Below, one piece after another: positions 42,954 to 52,204 of a stretch of DNA of 64,000 bases. The notes under the pieces were generated by a model that was given only the letters and a program-made list of their open reading frames with translations, did no database searches and was not told where the DNA came from. The DNA comes from Gordonia shandongensis DSM 45094. Its GTDB lineage: Bacteria; Actinomycetota; Actinomycetes; Mycobacteriales; Mycobacteriaceae. Location of the stretch: NCBI RefSeq assembly GCF_000423025.1, contig NZ_AUHE01000008.1, positions 1 through 64,000 of the forward strand, written 5' to 3'. Numbering within the stretch: position 1 is the first letter of the stretch; each line of letters starts with the position of its first letter. Both the position numbers and the translations under genes were made by a program.

Positions 42954-44972
42954 ATGTCGACACCGGTGAGGACCTCGGTCCGTGAGCTGACCGTTCGAAG
43001 TGTGATCCTGGGCGGTCTTATCACCCTGGTGTTCACCGCCGCCAACGTGTACCTGGGTCTCAAAGTGGGTCTCACGTTCGCGACGGCGATCCCCGCGGCC
43101 GTGATCTCGATGTCGGTGCTCCGGTACTTCCGCGATCACTCGATCATCGAGAACAACATCGTCCAGACCATCGCCTCGGCGGCAGGCACCCTGTCGGCGA
43201 TCATCTTCGTCCTGCCGGGACTCATCATGATCGGCTGGTGGACGGGCTTCCCGTACTGGGTCACGGCCGCCGTGTGCGCGTTCGGCGGCGTCCTGGGCGT
43301 CATGTACTCCATCCCGCTGCGCCGCGCCCTCGTCACCGGCTCGGACCTTCCGTACCCGGAGGGGGTCGCCGCCGCCGAGGTCCTCAAAGTCGGGGACACG
43401 TCGGGGACCGACGCCGAAGTCGAGGCGGCCGCCGCCGCGAACCGCGGGGGTCTGGCGGCGATCATCGTCGGTTCGGTGGTCTCGGCGCTGTTCACGGCGG
43501 TCGGCGCCATGAAGCTGTTCGCGACGGAGGTGGCCGTCGCGTTCCGGATCGGGTCGGGCGGCAGCATGGTCGGCGCGAGCCTGTCGATGGCGCTGATCGG
43601 GGTCGGTCACCTCGTCGGTGTGACGGTCGGCATCGCGATGCTGGTGGGATTGGTGATCTCGTTCTTCATCGTCCTGCCGATCCAGAGCTGGGGAGACCTC
43701 GGCTCGGGCGGTCTCCTCGACTCCGTGGAGGGACTGTTCAGTTCCGACGTCCGCATGGTGGGTGCCGGTGCGATGGCCGTCGCCGCCGTCTGGACGCTGG
43801 TGACCATCATCGGCCCCATCGTCCGCGGCATCGTGGAGGCCGCCGCCAGTGCTCGGACCCGGCGGTCGGGTACGCACGTCGACACCGTCGAGCGCGACAT
43901 CCCCATCAACTACGTCGCTCTCACCGTCGCGGTGACGATGGTGCCGATCGGATGGCTGCTGTGGGACTTCCTGGACGGGACCGCGTTGGTCGGCAGTGCC
44001 GGCGGGATACTCGTCGTCAGCATCGTCTTCATCGCCGTGATCGGGTTGGTCGTCGCCGCGGTCTGCGGATACATGGCCGGCCTCATCGGTTCGTCGAACA
44101 GCCCCATCTCCGGGGTCGGAGTGCTGGTGGTGTTGTGTGCCGCGCTGCTCATCAAGGTGGCGCACGGCGGTGCCGAGGACGCCGACCAGACTCAGGCGCT
44201 CATCGCGTACACGCTGTTCACCGCTGCCGTCGTGTTCGGTGTCGCGACGATCTCGAACGACAATCTGCAGGACCTCAAGACCGGTCAGCTCGTGGGTGCC
44301 ACACCGTGGAAGCAGCAGGTGGCGCTCATCGTCGGCGTGCTGTTCGGTTCGGCCGTCATCCCGCCGGTGCTCGGCCTGATGAACACCGCGTTCGGGTTCG
44401 ACGGCGTCCCCGGCGCCGACCCGGACAAGGCGCTCGCCGCACCGCAGGCTCAACTCCTGCAGACGTTGGCCAAGGGCGTGCTCGGCGGCGACCTCAACTG
44501 GTCTCTCATCGGTGTGGGTGTCGCGATCGGCGCCGGCGTGATCCTCGTCGACGAGGTGCTCAAACGGACGAGCCGATTCTCGTTGCCGCCGTTGGCGGTC
44601 GGAATGGGCATGTACCTGCCGATGGCGTTGACCCTCATCATTCCGGTCGGCGCCTTCCTCGGCCTGTTCTACAACCGGTGGGCGTCGCGCGATGCGGACG
44701 ACGCGGAACGCCGGAAGCGACTCGGCGTCCTCCTCGCGACGGGCCTCATCGTGGGGGAGAGCATCTGGGGCGTCGTATACGCCGCCGTCGTGGCGGGCTC
44801 CGGTGAGGAGTCGCCGTTGGCGGTGATCACCGGGTACGGCGACTGGTCCCAGCTCGTCGGCGCACTGGTGTTCGTCGTCGGAATCGGTGGGCTGTACCGC
44901 TATCTGCGCTCGTCGGCGGTGTCGACGGCCCCGACCGGTCCTGACCACGGCGGCGGTGGGTCGGGAGGGTAA
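42954..44972 (+). CDS. OPT-family transporter
   Basis: The 672-residue membrane protein starts at ATG 42954 (MSTPVRTSVRELTVRS) after GAAGGGAG. It has ~15 hydrophobic helices with OPT-family signatures near the start (NVYLGLKVGLTFATAIPAAVISM and NIVQTIASAAGTLSAIIFVLPG), DLPYPEGVAAAEVLKVGD in the first large loop, and GLIGSSNSPISGVGVLV. OPT proteins import oligopeptides or metal-chelate complexes with protons; the substrate here is not known. The gene is followed within 20 bp by a tRNA gene. Confidence 0.85.
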   Translation: MSTPVRTSVRELTVRSVILGGLITLVFTAANVYLGLKVGLTFATAIPAAVISMSVLRYFRDHSIIENNIVQTIASAAGTLSAIIFVLPGLIMIGWWTGFPYWVTAAVCAFGGVLGVMYSIPLRRALVTGSDLPYPEGVAAAEVLKVGDTSGTDAEVEAAAAANRGGLAAIIVGSVVSALFTAVGAMKLFATEVAVAFRIGSGGSMVGASLSMALIGVGHLVGVTVGIAMLVGLVISFFIVLPIQSWGDLGSGGLLDSVEGLFSSDVRMVGAGAMAVAAVWTLVTIIGPIVRGIVEAAASARTRRSGTHVDTVERDIPINYVALTVAVTMVPIGWLLWDFLDGTALVGSAGGILVVSIVFIAVIGLVVAAVCGYMAGLIGSSNSPISGVGVLVVLCAALLIKVAHGGAEDADQTQALIAYTLFTAAVVFGVATISNDNLQDLKTGQLVGATPWKQQVALIVGVLFGSAVIPPVLGLMNTAFGFDGVPGADPDKALAAPQAQLLQTLAKGVLGGDLNWSLIGVGVAIGAGVILVDEVLKRTSRFSLPPLAVGMGMYLPMALTLIIPVGAFLGLFYNRWASRDADDAERRKRLGVLLATGLIVGESIWGVVYAAVVAGSGEESPLAVITGYGDWSQLVGALVFVVGIGGLYRYLRSSAVSTAPTGPDHGGGGSGG

Positions 44973-44988
44973 TCTCGGTTCGACTCAG

Positions 44989-45062
44989 GGGGCGATAGCT
45001 CAGTCGGTTAGAGCCGCTGACTCATAATCAGCTGGTCGCGGGTTCGAGCCCCGCTCGCCCCA
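44989..45062 (+). tRNA. tRNA with CAU anticodon (elongator Met, possibly Ile2)
   Basis: A 74-nt cloverleaf folds with acceptor GGGGCGA / TCGCCCC, D arm GCTC/GAGC, anticodon stem GCTGA/TCAGC with loop CTCATAA (anticodon CAU), five-base variable loop and T arm GCGGG-TTCGAGC-CCCGC; discriminator A. No CCA is encoded. The acceptor lacks the C1-A72 mismatch of initiator tRNA, so it is not initiator. Elongator Met and Ile2 (lysidine-modified) cannot be separated with certainty by eye. Confidence 0.9.
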
Positions 45063-45204
45063 CGTCAGGCCCGGGCCGCCGGTTCCCGCGTCACTCGATC
45101 GCGTTCGCGGCCGGTTGAACGGCCGCGGACGTGCCGCGGTGACGCGGGAAGCGCGGTGGGCGGGGGAAGCGTCGGCACGGGGAAGAGCGTGGCACCGTAG
45201 AGGG

Positions 45205-46377
45205 ATGATGAGACTTCGCGATCCGCTCGCGTCGAGCACGCTGCCGCTCCGTTCGGCGGTCGGTGATGCGACGCTCGGTCTCGTCGTCGGACTGCTCATG
45301 TGGGCGACGCAGGACGGCCTGGGGCCGGTGCAGCGGGCCGTCGCGGTCGCGGTCGGCGCCGCCCTGATGTTCCGTCGGTCGGCGCCGACGCTGATGATCG
45401 TCCTCGCGATCGGCTCGGCGGTGCTGCAGGTGATGACCCGTGAGATCGCCGACGTCCCGTCGGTGCTGTACACGGTCCTGTTCTACACGGCCGGACGGCA
45501 TCCGATGCGCGGTGTCCGCTTCGGTGCGCTGGCGGTGGCCGTCGTGGGGTCGGGGGTAGCGGCCGCCGTGTACCCGTACGCGTCGTTCCAGCAGCCGTTC
45601 GACGACGGACCGGGGTTGAGCACCCACATCCTCGACTTCATGGGGATCGCGGCCCTCCTGGTCGGTGCCTGGGCGATCGGTTTCGTGGTGTTCCAGCGGC
45701 GCAGCGTCGAGGAGGCTCGTGTCGCCGAACAGATCGCCGAACTGGAACGTCGTCGCGTCGTGGATCTGTACGACGAACAGTCACGACGGTCCAGCCTCGC
45801 CCGTGACATGCACGACGTGGTGGCGCATTCGTTGGCGGTCGTCGTCGCCCAGGCCGAGGGCGCGCGCTTCGCGCTGGACGCCAGTCCGGAAGCGGCCAAG
45901 GACGCCCTCGCCGTCATCGCCGACACCGCCCGCCAGGCCCTCGCCGACGTCCGCAGCGTGCTGGAGGAACTGCGGAGCACCGAATCCGCCGCGCAGGCCA
46001 CGCGCACGGACCGCGACCAGCTCTACGACCGCATGCGGGCGGCGGGGATGAAGGTCGAGGTGTCCGAGAGCGGCGACGGCGACGCCGCGACACCCAATCT
46101 GGTGCGGGTGTCGCTCGCGATCCTCACCGAGGCGCTGACGAACGCGCTGAAATACGGTGACCTGACCCGGCCCGTGCACATCGACATCGACTGGACCGCC
46201 GGATGCCGGATGACGGTCCGCAACGCGCTCACCTCGCAGCCGCTCGCGCCCGGCGGAGCCGGTCACGGAGTGACCGGCATGCGCGAACGCGCCGAACTCG
46301 CCGGCGGTACCCTGACCAGCGGCGCCGTCGCCGACGGCTGGCTCGTCGACCTCCACATCCCGGAAGGACACCCATGA
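45205..46377 (+). CDS. NarL-type sensor histidine kinase
   Basis: The 390-residue kinase has four to five N-terminal membrane helices without a large external loop, a coiled linker (EEARVAEQIAELERRRVVDLYDEQ), then a HisKA_3 phosphoacceptor box SSLARDMHDVVAHSLAVVV (phosphorylated His ~203) and a HATPase domain ending GGAGHGVTGMRERAELAGGTL. Few-loop membrane sensors often detect events inside the membrane or sense through a partner ABC transporter. It overlaps the response regulator by ATGA and precedes an ABC-FtsX pair, the usual arrangement of antimicrobial-peptide or envelope-stress modules. ATG 45208 is an alternative start. Confidence 0.88.
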   Translation: MMRLRDPLASSTLPLRSAVGDATLGLVVGLLMWATQDGLGPVQRAVAVAVGAALMFRRSAPTLMIVLAIGSAVLQVMTREIADVPSVLYTVLFYTAGRHPMRGVRFGALAVAVVGSGVAAAVYPYASFQQPFDDGPGLSTHILDFMGIAALLVGAWAIGFVVFQRRSVEEARVAEQIAELERRRVVDLYDEQSRRSSLARDMHDVVAHSLAVVVAQAEGARFALDASPEAAKDALAVIADTARQALADVRSVLEELRSTESAAQATRTDRDQLYDRMRAAGMKVEVSESGDGDAATPNLVRVSLAILTEALTNALKYGDLTRPVHIDIDWTAGCRMTVRNALTSQPLAPGGAGHGVTGMRERAELAGGTLTSGAVADGWLVDLHIPEGHP

Positions 46378-47015
46378 TCCGCGTCGCGCTGGTGGACGAT
46401 CAACCCCTGTTCCGGGGCGGGATCGCCATGATCCTGACCAGCCAACCCGACGTGGAGGTGGTCGCGCAGGAGTCGTCGGCGATGAACCTCGCGCAGATGG
46501 TCGCCGAGAGCCGGCCCGACGTCATCCTCATGGACGTGCGGATGCCCGGCATCGACGGCATCACCGCCACCGGAACGCTCCTGGCCGAACTCGGCGACGC
46601 CGCGCCGAAGATCCTGGTGCTCACGACGTTCGACGTCGACGAGGCCGCCGCCCGCGCCATCGAGGCCGGAGCGAGCGGTTTCGTCCTCAAGGACGCCCAG
46701 CCCGACTTCCTGTTGGCGTCGGTGCGCGCCGTCGCCGACGGCAGCCAGGTGGTCGCGGCGTCGGCCACCCGGCAGCTCTTCGAACGGCACGGGACGCGCG
46801 GTGCGGCACCCGGGCCGGAATACGAGTCGCTGACCGCGCGGGAGCGCGAGATCCTCGTGCGGGCGGCGCGCGGCCTGTCGAACGCCGAGATCGCCGCCGC
46901 CGAATTCCTCTCGGAGGCCACCGTGAAGACCCACATCTCGCGGATTCTGGCGAAGCTCGCTCTGCGCGATCGGGTGCAGCTCGTCGTCTACGCCTACGAA
47001 CACGATCTCGTGTGA
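46374..47015 (+). CDS. NarL/LuxR-family response regulator
   Basis: The 213-residue regulator has a receiver domain with DD at 8-9, phosphorylation site D54 (VILMDVRMPGIDG), Thr in VLTTFDVDE and Lys in FVLKDA, then a LuxR-type HTH (LTAREREILVRAARGLSNAEIAAAEFLSEATVKTHISRILAKL). It is coupled by ATGA to the kinase and probably activates the downstream ABC operon, where two copies of ATCTCGAGG (47048-47056 and 47131-47139) flank the promoter region. Confidence 0.92.
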   Translation: MIRVALVDDQPLFRGGIAMILTSQPDVEVVAQESSAMNLAQMVAESRPDVILMDVRMPGIDGITATGTLLAELGDAAPKILVLTTFDVDEAAARAIEAGASGFVLKDAQPDFLLASVRAVADGSQVVAASATRQLFERHGTRGAAPGPEYESLTAREREILVRAARGLSNAEIAAAEFLSEATVKTHISRILAKLALRDRVQLVVYAYEHDLV

Positions 47016-47141
47016 CGCCGGACAGCGCTGTCGCCGGCCGCGCATACATCTCGAGGATGACGCCGAACCATCCCCGAGGCTGATCGAACTGGTCCCGGCG
47101 GCCGATGTGTCCATGCAGGTCACGCTCATAATCTCGAGGGC

Positions 47142-47903
47142 ATGAACCACATGGAGAACCCCAGAGCAGCAGTCGTCATGCGGCACGTGTCGCGAACCTA
47201 CGGCGACCCCGCCAACCCCGTCCACGCGCTCCGCGACGTCTCGGTCGACATCCGGAGCCGCGAGTTCACCGCCGTCATGGGACCGTCGGGGTCGGGGAAG
47301 TCGACCCTGATGAACGTGATGGCGGGACTCGACGAAGCGGACTCCGGCCAGATCTGGTTGGACCAGACGCCGATCGTCGGTCTCGGCGACACGGCGCGGA
47401 CGATCCTGCGGCGGACGCACGTCGGCTTCGTCTTCCAGTCGTTCAACCTGATCCCGACGCTCACCGCCGAGGAGAACATCCACCTGCCGTTCGTCCTGGC
47501 CGGGCACACCCCCGACGCGGCGCAGCGGGCGTGGATCTCGCACCTCATCGGGTCCCTCGGACTCCGCGACCGGCTCGGACACCGGCCGGCGGAGCTGTCC
47601 GGCGGGCAACAGCAGCGCGTCGCCATCGTCCGGGCCCTGGCCGGGCGTCCGACGATCATCCTGGCCGACGAGCCGACCGGTGCGCTCGACACCCGGACGG
47701 GCCGCGAAGTCCTGTCCCTGCTGACCACGTCGGCGCGCGAGTACGGGCAGGGGATCGCGATGGTGACACACGATCCGGTGGCGGCCTCGTACGCCGACCG
47801 CATTCTGGTGCTGGCCGACGGACGGATCGTCGGCGAGTACCGCGGCCTGAATCCGCGCCAGATCTCCGACCTCCTCATCAACCTCCAGGGGGTGGCGGCG
47901 TGA
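47142..47903 (+). CDS. MacB/LolD-type ABC transporter ATPase
   Basis: The 253-residue ATPase has Walker A GPSGSGKST (~47-55), Q-loop FVFQSFNLIPTLTAEENI, signature LSGGQQQRVAIVRAL, Walker B IILADEPTGALDTRTG and MVTHDP. It is of the FtsE/MacB/LolD type that drives FtsX-like permeases in mechanotransmission, lipoprotein release or peptide resistance rather than bulk transport. A CATAAT -10-like box lies at 47127-47132. The ATPase gene overlaps the permease gene by GTGA. Confidence 0.9.
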   Translation: MNHMENPRAAVVMRHVSRTYGDPANPVHALRDVSVDIRSREFTAVMGPSGSGKSTLMNVMAGLDEADSGQIWLDQTPIVGLGDTARTILRRTHVGFVFQSFNLIPTLTAEENIHLPFVLAGHTPDAAQRAWISHLIGSLGLRDRLGHRPAELSGGQQQRVAIVRALAGRPTIILADEPTGALDTRTGREVLSLLTTSAREYGQGIAMVTHDPVAASYADRILVLADGRIVGEYRGLNPRQISDLLINLQGVAA

Positions 47904-49270
47904 AGGCCACCGACTACCGGCTGACCGTCGGGTCGCTGCGTGAGCTGTCGACCGTCGGCGTGGTCTGCGGCCTGGCGTCCGCTTATGCCGGAGCGGTCTT
48001 GACCGCCAGTGACTTTCTGCAACGCGTGGGCGACGAGACGGCCGGGGAGCTGGGAGCGCTCCTCGGCGTGGTCTCGGGCGTGTTCATCCTGATCGCTCTC
48101 TTCGTCTCGGGACTGGTGATCAGTAACGGCGTCGACACCGTGATCGCGGGTCGCACTCGGCAGCTGGAACTGTTGCGGCTCATCGGTGCCGGAGCCGACC
48201 AGTTGCGAGCGAGCCTGGTTCGCGGGGTGATGAAGGTGGCCGCCATCGGATCGGTCATCGGACTGGCCGTGGGGGTGGGCGCCGCGGACGCGGCGCGGAT
48301 CGTCATGGTGTCGCGCGGCACGCTGCCGCGGATGCACTACACCGTGCTCCCGATGACCACGGTCATCGCGGCGGCCCTGGTGGTCGGTATGGCGGTGCTC
48401 GCCACCCTGGTCGGTGCACGGTCCACGCTGGCGGGCGCCTCGCTCGGCGCGCGACGTCGATCGTTGCGGTGGCTTCGCGTCCTGGCCGCCACCGCGTTGG
48501 TCGGCTTCGGCGTCTTCCTGATGATCGTGGCGTGTGTGCTCGGCGAGTTCGGGGTGATGGGGGGCTTCTTCGCGGCGTTCTTCGGTGCGGCGTTCACCTC
48601 GACGGGCCTGCTGATCGGTGCGCGCATCGTCGTGCCGTCGGCGGTCGCCGCCGTCGGGCGCCTGCTGGGGAGCGGGCCGGCGGCCGTGCTGGCACGGAAG
48701 AACTCGGTCGCGGATCCGGCGCGCACCACCCGTTCGACGATCGGCCTGTTCATCGGCGTCACCCTGGTCACCACGGTGGTCGCCGGGATGTCGTCGCTGC
48801 AGAAGTCGATCGACAGCTGGGAGATGCCGGCCGACCAGGTCGAGGACACACGGCAGATGATGCAGATGACGACCTGGGTGCTGGTGGGGATGATCGTGAT
48901 CTCGGTCGTCATCGCCGCCGTCGGTTTCGTCTCGACGATGTCGCTGACGGTGATCGGCCGCACCAGGGAGATCGGGGTGCTGCGGGCGATGGGGTTCACC
49001 GCGAAGCAGGTGCGCGGCACCATCACCCTGGAGTCGATGGCGCTCTCGGGCACCGCGATGGTCGGTGGACTCGGTCTGGGGGTGCTGTTCGGCGCGGTCG
49101 GCAGCCAATCGCTGATCGGGTCGATGACGTCGGGATTCCCGATCGGACTGCCGTTGGGCGCCTTCGTCGCGATCGTCGCGGGCACCGTCGTCCTGGTCCT
49201 GGTGTCGGCGCTGCCGCCGAGTCGACGCGCCGTGTCGGTCTCGCCGGTCGACGCGCTGGCGATCGCGTGA
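47900..49270 (+). CDS. FtsX/MacB-like ABC permease
   Basis: The 456-residue permease starts at GTG 47900 overlapping the ATPase stop. It has two repeats of the FtsX domain, each ending near RTRQLELLRLIGA or RTREIGVLRAMGF, the coupling segments of this family. About eight to ten membrane segments are visible (two hydrophobic stretches in the middle may be extra helices). It likely exports or extracts a peptide or lipid, or senses it for the upstream kinase. The large external domain typical of MacB is not obvious, so it is closer to BceB- or FtsX-type permeases. Confidence 0.85.
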   Translation: MKATDYRLTVGSLRELSTVGVVCGLASAYAGAVLTASDFLQRVGDETAGELGALLGVVSGVFILIALFVSGLVISNGVDTVIAGRTRQLELLRLIGAGADQLRASLVRGVMKVAAIGSVIGLAVGVGAADAARIVMVSRGTLPRMHYTVLPMTTVIAAALVVGMAVLATLVGARSTLAGASLGARRRSLRWLRVLAATALVGFGVFLMIVACVLGEFGVMGGFFAAFFGAAFTSTGLLIGARIVVPSAVAAVGRLLGSGPAAVLARKNSVADPARTTRSTIGLFIGVTLVTTVVAGMSSLQKSIDSWEMPADQVEDTRQMMQMTTWVLVGMIVISVVIAAVGFVSTMSLTVIGRTREIGVLRAMGFTAKQVRGTITLESMALSGTAMVGGLGLGVLFGAVGSQSLIGSMTSGFPIGLPLGAFVAIVAGTVVLVLVSALPPSRRAVSVSPVDALAIA

Positions 49271-49326
49271 CCCGGCAGGGATGATCCGGCAGGAATGTTC
49301 TGTTGGGGGATCGGGTTGCCGGGAGT

Positions 49327-50475
49327 ATGGACGGCATGACGGATGCGGCCGGCGCCGCTGCGATCGACCGGCGGGTCGTCGTGGTCGGCGCCGGCCAGGC
49401 CGGTCTGTCGGCGGCCCACCATCTGCAACGGCAGGGGCTGCGGGCGGGGACGGACTTCGAGGTCCTCGACGCCAACCCGACGCCCGGCGGCGCGTGGAGC
49501 CACCGTTGGGACGCCCTGACCTTCGACCTCGTCAACGGAGTGCACGATCTGCCGGGTTCGTCTCTACCGCCGGCCGACCCGCAGGAACCGGCCCGCGACG
49601 TCATCACCCGGTACTACGGCGACTACGAGGACGAGATGGGTCTGCACGTCTCGAGACCGTGGCGCGTGGCGTCGATCGAGGCGTTCGACGGGCCCGCCGC
49701 GTGGGGTGATTCGCAGTGCTTCGACCTCACGGCGCACGGTCCGTCCGGCGTGCGGCGATACCGGGCGGGAGCGGTGATCAGCGGCACCGGCACGTGGGAC
49801 CGGCCGTATGTTCCGCACTATCCGGGCCGGTTCGCCGGACGGCAGCTGCACACCCGGGACTTCACCGCACCCGAGGACTTCACGGGGCAGCGAGTGCTGG
49901 TGGTCGGCGGCGGGATCTCCGCGGTGCAATTCGTGATGTTGCTCGACGCGGCGGGCGCCGAGCCGATCTGGTCGACCCGCCGTCCGCCCCGCTGGCGCGA
50001 CGAACCGTTCGACGCCGCATGGGGGCGGACCGTGGAGGAGTCGGTGGCGGCGCGCACCCGTGCGGGGCTGCGACCGTTGAGCGTGGTCGCGACCACCGGA
50101 CTGCCGAGCGGCCCCCGCTACCGGGCGGCCGTCGCGAGCGGTCTCCTGCAGTCCAGGGGGCCGATCGACCGTCTGCTGACCGCCGGCGTCCGATTCGTCG
50201 ACGGAAGCAGCGAGCCGCTGGACGCGATCATCTGGGCGACGGGGTTTCGGGCGTCTCTCGGGCATCTGCGACCGCTGCGGATCCGTGAGCCGGGCGGCGG
50301 CGTGATGATGGCCGACGACGACGTCTCGGTGATCAAGGCACCCGGTCTGTTCCTGGTGGGGTACGGCCGGAGCGCATCGACCCTCGGTGCCACTCGCGCC
50401 GGACGACGGGCGGCCCGCGCCGCGATCGCCGCGACCCGCGCGGCTACCGAGGACGCAGTGTCAGCGACTGGTTGA
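49327..50475 (+). CDS. Flavin-dependent monooxygenase-like NAD(P)/FAD protein
   Basis: From ATG 49327 (MDGMTDAAGAAAID) the ~382-residue protein has an N-terminal FAD-binding Rossmann fold VVVVGAGQAGLSAAHHL, an FMO-like GGAWSHRWDALTF, a GTGTWDRPYVPHYPG stretch and a second dinucleotide motif VLVVGGGISAVQ. It ends DAIIWATGFRASL...LFLVGYGR. This is the layout of flavin-containing monooxygenases and related reductases of 380-400 residues. The substrate is unknown. Its 3' end overlaps the convergent thioesterase gene by 32 bp. Confidence 0.82.
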   Translation: MDGMTDAAGAAAIDRRVVVVGAGQAGLSAAHHLQRQGLRAGTDFEVLDANPTPGGAWSHRWDALTFDLVNGVHDLPGSSLPPADPQEPARDVITRYYGDYEDEMGLHVSRPWRVASIEAFDGPAAWGDSQCFDLTAHGPSGVRRYRAGAVISGTGTWDRPYVPHYPGRFAGRQLHTRDFTAPEDFTGQRVLVVGGGISAVQFVMLLDAAGAEPIWSTRRPPRWRDEPFDAAWGRTVEESVAARTRAGLRPLSVVATTGLPSGPRYRAAVASGLLQSRGPIDRLLTAGVRFVDGSSEPLDAIIWATGFRASLGHLRPLRIREPGGGVMMADDDVSVIKAPGLFLVGYGRSASTLGATRAGRRAARAAIAATRAATEDAVSATG

Positions 50476-51235
50476 GCGTCCCGAACGGGCCGTCGACGTC
50501 GTGCAGGACGCTGCTGGTGAGACCGACCCCGCCGGGACCGAAGGAGACGACGGTGTCGAAGCCCAACCAGCGGCCGGCGGGTTCGCGAAACAGATGGGCG
50601 GTGAGGTCGATGTTCGGGTAGGCGAGCAGGTCGGGGGAGATGCGTGTCGCCATCCCGTTCGCGATGTCGAACAGTCGCGCGGCGTGCGCCGTCGGCGCCA
50701 CCGGCTCGTCGAGCAACGGGTGGTCGGAGCGCACCCAGTAGGCGGCTCGACCGGGCTCGGCGTGCCCGCGTCGAACCTCTGCCGAGGCGATGAATCCGCC
50801 CGCCCACACCGTCGTCGGGTCCCAGGGCGCCATCGCATCGACCGGTGGAATCGCCGGGAACGTGGTTCCGGCGACGTCGGCGGTGTCGCCGGGCGCTGTG
50901 AACCAGGCGCGCAGTCGGGCGGCGGGGCGCCCCTCGTGCGTCAGGACCGCTTCGAGCAGCTCGATGGTGCGGCCCGGCCGCAGCACGTCGACGCTCACCT
51001 CGACGTCGTCGACGGGCAGTACACCCAGGATGTCGACCGACAGGCGTCCGGGCACGAGTTCGCCGCCCCGTGACCGGTGGTCGGCGACGGCCGCGTGCGT
51101 CAGCAGGCCGATCGACGGGGCGATGTGCTGTTCGTCGAGCGACCATGCCCCCTGAACGTGGGTGGTCGGCCGATACCGGCCGTCACCGAGGCGGTGGAAG
51201 TAGGGGTCGGGGGTCGTGTCGTCCACGACGGCCAC
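50444..51235 (-). CDS. TesB-like acyl-CoA thioesterase (double hotdog)
   Basis: The 263-residue protein resembles the actinobacterial double-hotdog thioesterase family. The first hotdog is DDTTPDPYFHRLGDGRYRPTTHVQGAWSLDEQHIAPSIGLLTHAAV...LVPGRLSVDILGVLPVDDVEVSVDVLRPGRTIELLEAVLTHEGRPAARLRAWFTAPGD, and the second is AYPNIDLTAHLFREPAGRWLGFDTVVSFGPGGVGLTSSVLHDVDGPFGTLNQSL. These enzymes cleave acyl-CoA to free acid and CoA; some act on short or aromatic acyl chains. The start is ATG 51235. It overlaps the convergent monooxygenase-like gene. Confidence 0.82.
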   Translation of the reverse strand: MAVVDDTTPDPYFHRLGDGRYRPTTHVQGAWSLDEQHIAPSIGLLTHAAVADHRSRGGELVPGRLSVDILGVLPVDDVEVSVDVLRPGRTIELLEAVLTHEGRPAARLRAWFTAPGDTADVAGTTFPAIPPVDAMAPWDPTTVWAGGFIASAEVRRGHAEPGRAAYWVRSDHPLLDEPVAPTAHAARLFDIANGMATRISPDLLAYPNIDLTAHLFREPAGRWLGFDTVVSFGPGGVGLTSSVLHDVDGPFGTLNQSLTLRPR

Positions 51236-51361
51236 TGTAGCGGTGCGCCAGCCGACGTTCGGGTGATCGGCGCCGCTGCCGGGTGGAGCCGACTAGTGTG
51301 TGATGCGTACCCGCCGCGCCGACGACGGTGCGCTCCGACGGACCGAGAGGTCGTGCGTCCC

Positions 51362-51985
51362 ATGACATTCGAAGACTCCACTGCTCGCGATCCATTGGGC
51401 GCGGCGAGGGCGGCGCTGACCGAGGTCGCGCACCGGACCTGGCAGTCCCTCCTGGGGATCGGCGTCGTCTCCGTGCTCCTCGGGGTGATCGTCCTCGTGT
51501 GGCCCGCGCCCACGCTGCTCGTCGCCGCGATCCTGTTCGGCGCCTACCTGCTCGTGTCGGGCGTATTCCAGATCGCCGCCACGTTCGGCGTGCAGGCGGT
51601 CAGCGGCTGGTGGCGTCTGCTGACCTTCATCTCGGGTGTGATCTCGGTGGGCCTGGGGTTCGTCGCCTTCCGGAACATCGCGGCCTCGGTGGTGCTGCTG
51701 GCGATCTGGATCGGCATCGGTTGGGTGTTCCGCGGGTGCGCGAACCTCGCCGTCGCCGTCGACATGCCGAAGGGGACTCCGGGACGCGGATGGGCGATCT
51801 TCCTCGGTGCGCTGACGCTGATCGCCGGCGGCGTTCTCGTGACCTCGCCGATCGACACCATCGGCACGCTCGTCGTGGTCTCCGGTGTGATGCTCGTGGC
51901 CGTCGGCGTGTCCGAGATCGTCAACGCACTCGCCTTGCGGTCGCAGCTGCCGACGATCGCACGGTACGCCGCGAATGCGCAGTGA
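51362..51985 (+). CDS. HdeD/DUF308-family membrane protein
   Basis: From ATG 51362 (MTFEDSTARDPLGAARAALTEV) the 207-residue protein has six membrane helices in three hairpins (LLGIGVVSVLLGVIVLVWP, LLVAAILFGAYLLVSGVFQIA, LLTFISGVISVGLGFVAFR, SVVLLAIWIGIGWVFRGCANL, GWAIFLGALTLIAGGVLVTSP, TLVVVSGVMLVAVGVSEIVNA). This repeated hairpin with alternating Gly is the DUF308/HdeD pattern; HdeD proteins are linked to acid resistance but their mechanism is unknown. A bidirectional terminator follows. Confidence 0.85.
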   Translation: MTFEDSTARDPLGAARAALTEVAHRTWQSLLGIGVVSVLLGVIVLVWPAPTLLVAAILFGAYLLVSGVFQIAATFGVQAVSGWWRLLTFISGVISVGLGFVAFRNIAASVVLLAIWIGIGWVFRGCANLAVAVDMPKGTPGRGWAIFLGALTLIAGGVLVTSPIDTIGTLVVVSGVMLVAVGVSEIVNALALRSQLPTIARYAANAQ

Positions 51986-52030
51986 GAATACGCACTGACA
52001 GTGCGCCCGGAGAATACGGCCGAAGAAGCA

Positions 52031-52060
52031 AAAGAACCCGCTGTCACCAGCGGGTTCTTT
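52031..52060. terminator. Bidirectional terminator between the HdeD-like gene and tRNA-Asn
   Basis: A perfect 12-bp stem (AAAGAACCCGCT with AGCGGGTTCTTT) around a 6-nt loop has an A run on one side and a T run on the other, so it works for the plus-strand gene and for the minus-strand tRNA. Confidence 0.9.
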
Positions 52061-52065
52061 GTATG

Positions 52066-52137
52066 CTCCCCCAACTGGATTCGAACCAGTAACCGCTCGA
52101 TTAACAGTCGAGTGCTCTGCCGTTGAGCTATGGGGGA
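52066..52137 (-). tRNA. tRNA-Asn (GUU)
   Basis: The minus strand folds to a 72-nt cloverleaf with acceptor TCCCCCA / TGGGGGA, D arm GCTC/GAGC, anticodon stem CTCGA/TCGAG with loop CTGTTAA (anticodon GUU), T arm ACTGG-TTCGAAT-CCAGT and discriminator G. No CCA is encoded. A strong terminator follows 5 bp after the 3' end. Confidence 0.95.
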
Positions 52138-52204
52138 ATGCTCGTCGCGAACGAGATCAGACTCTACTGCATCATCTCAGCAACGTGCAAAACCGCTGAC
52201 GGTG

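Noticed and set aside
42912-44948. Long minus-strand frame opposite the OPT transporter
   Set aside because: The translation is a run of His, Asp, Arg and Gln without domains; the sense strand encodes a recognisable OPT transporter.
45000-45473. Minus-strand ORF across the tRNA gene
   Set aside because: It runs antisense through a well-folded tRNA and into the kinase gene; no coding character.
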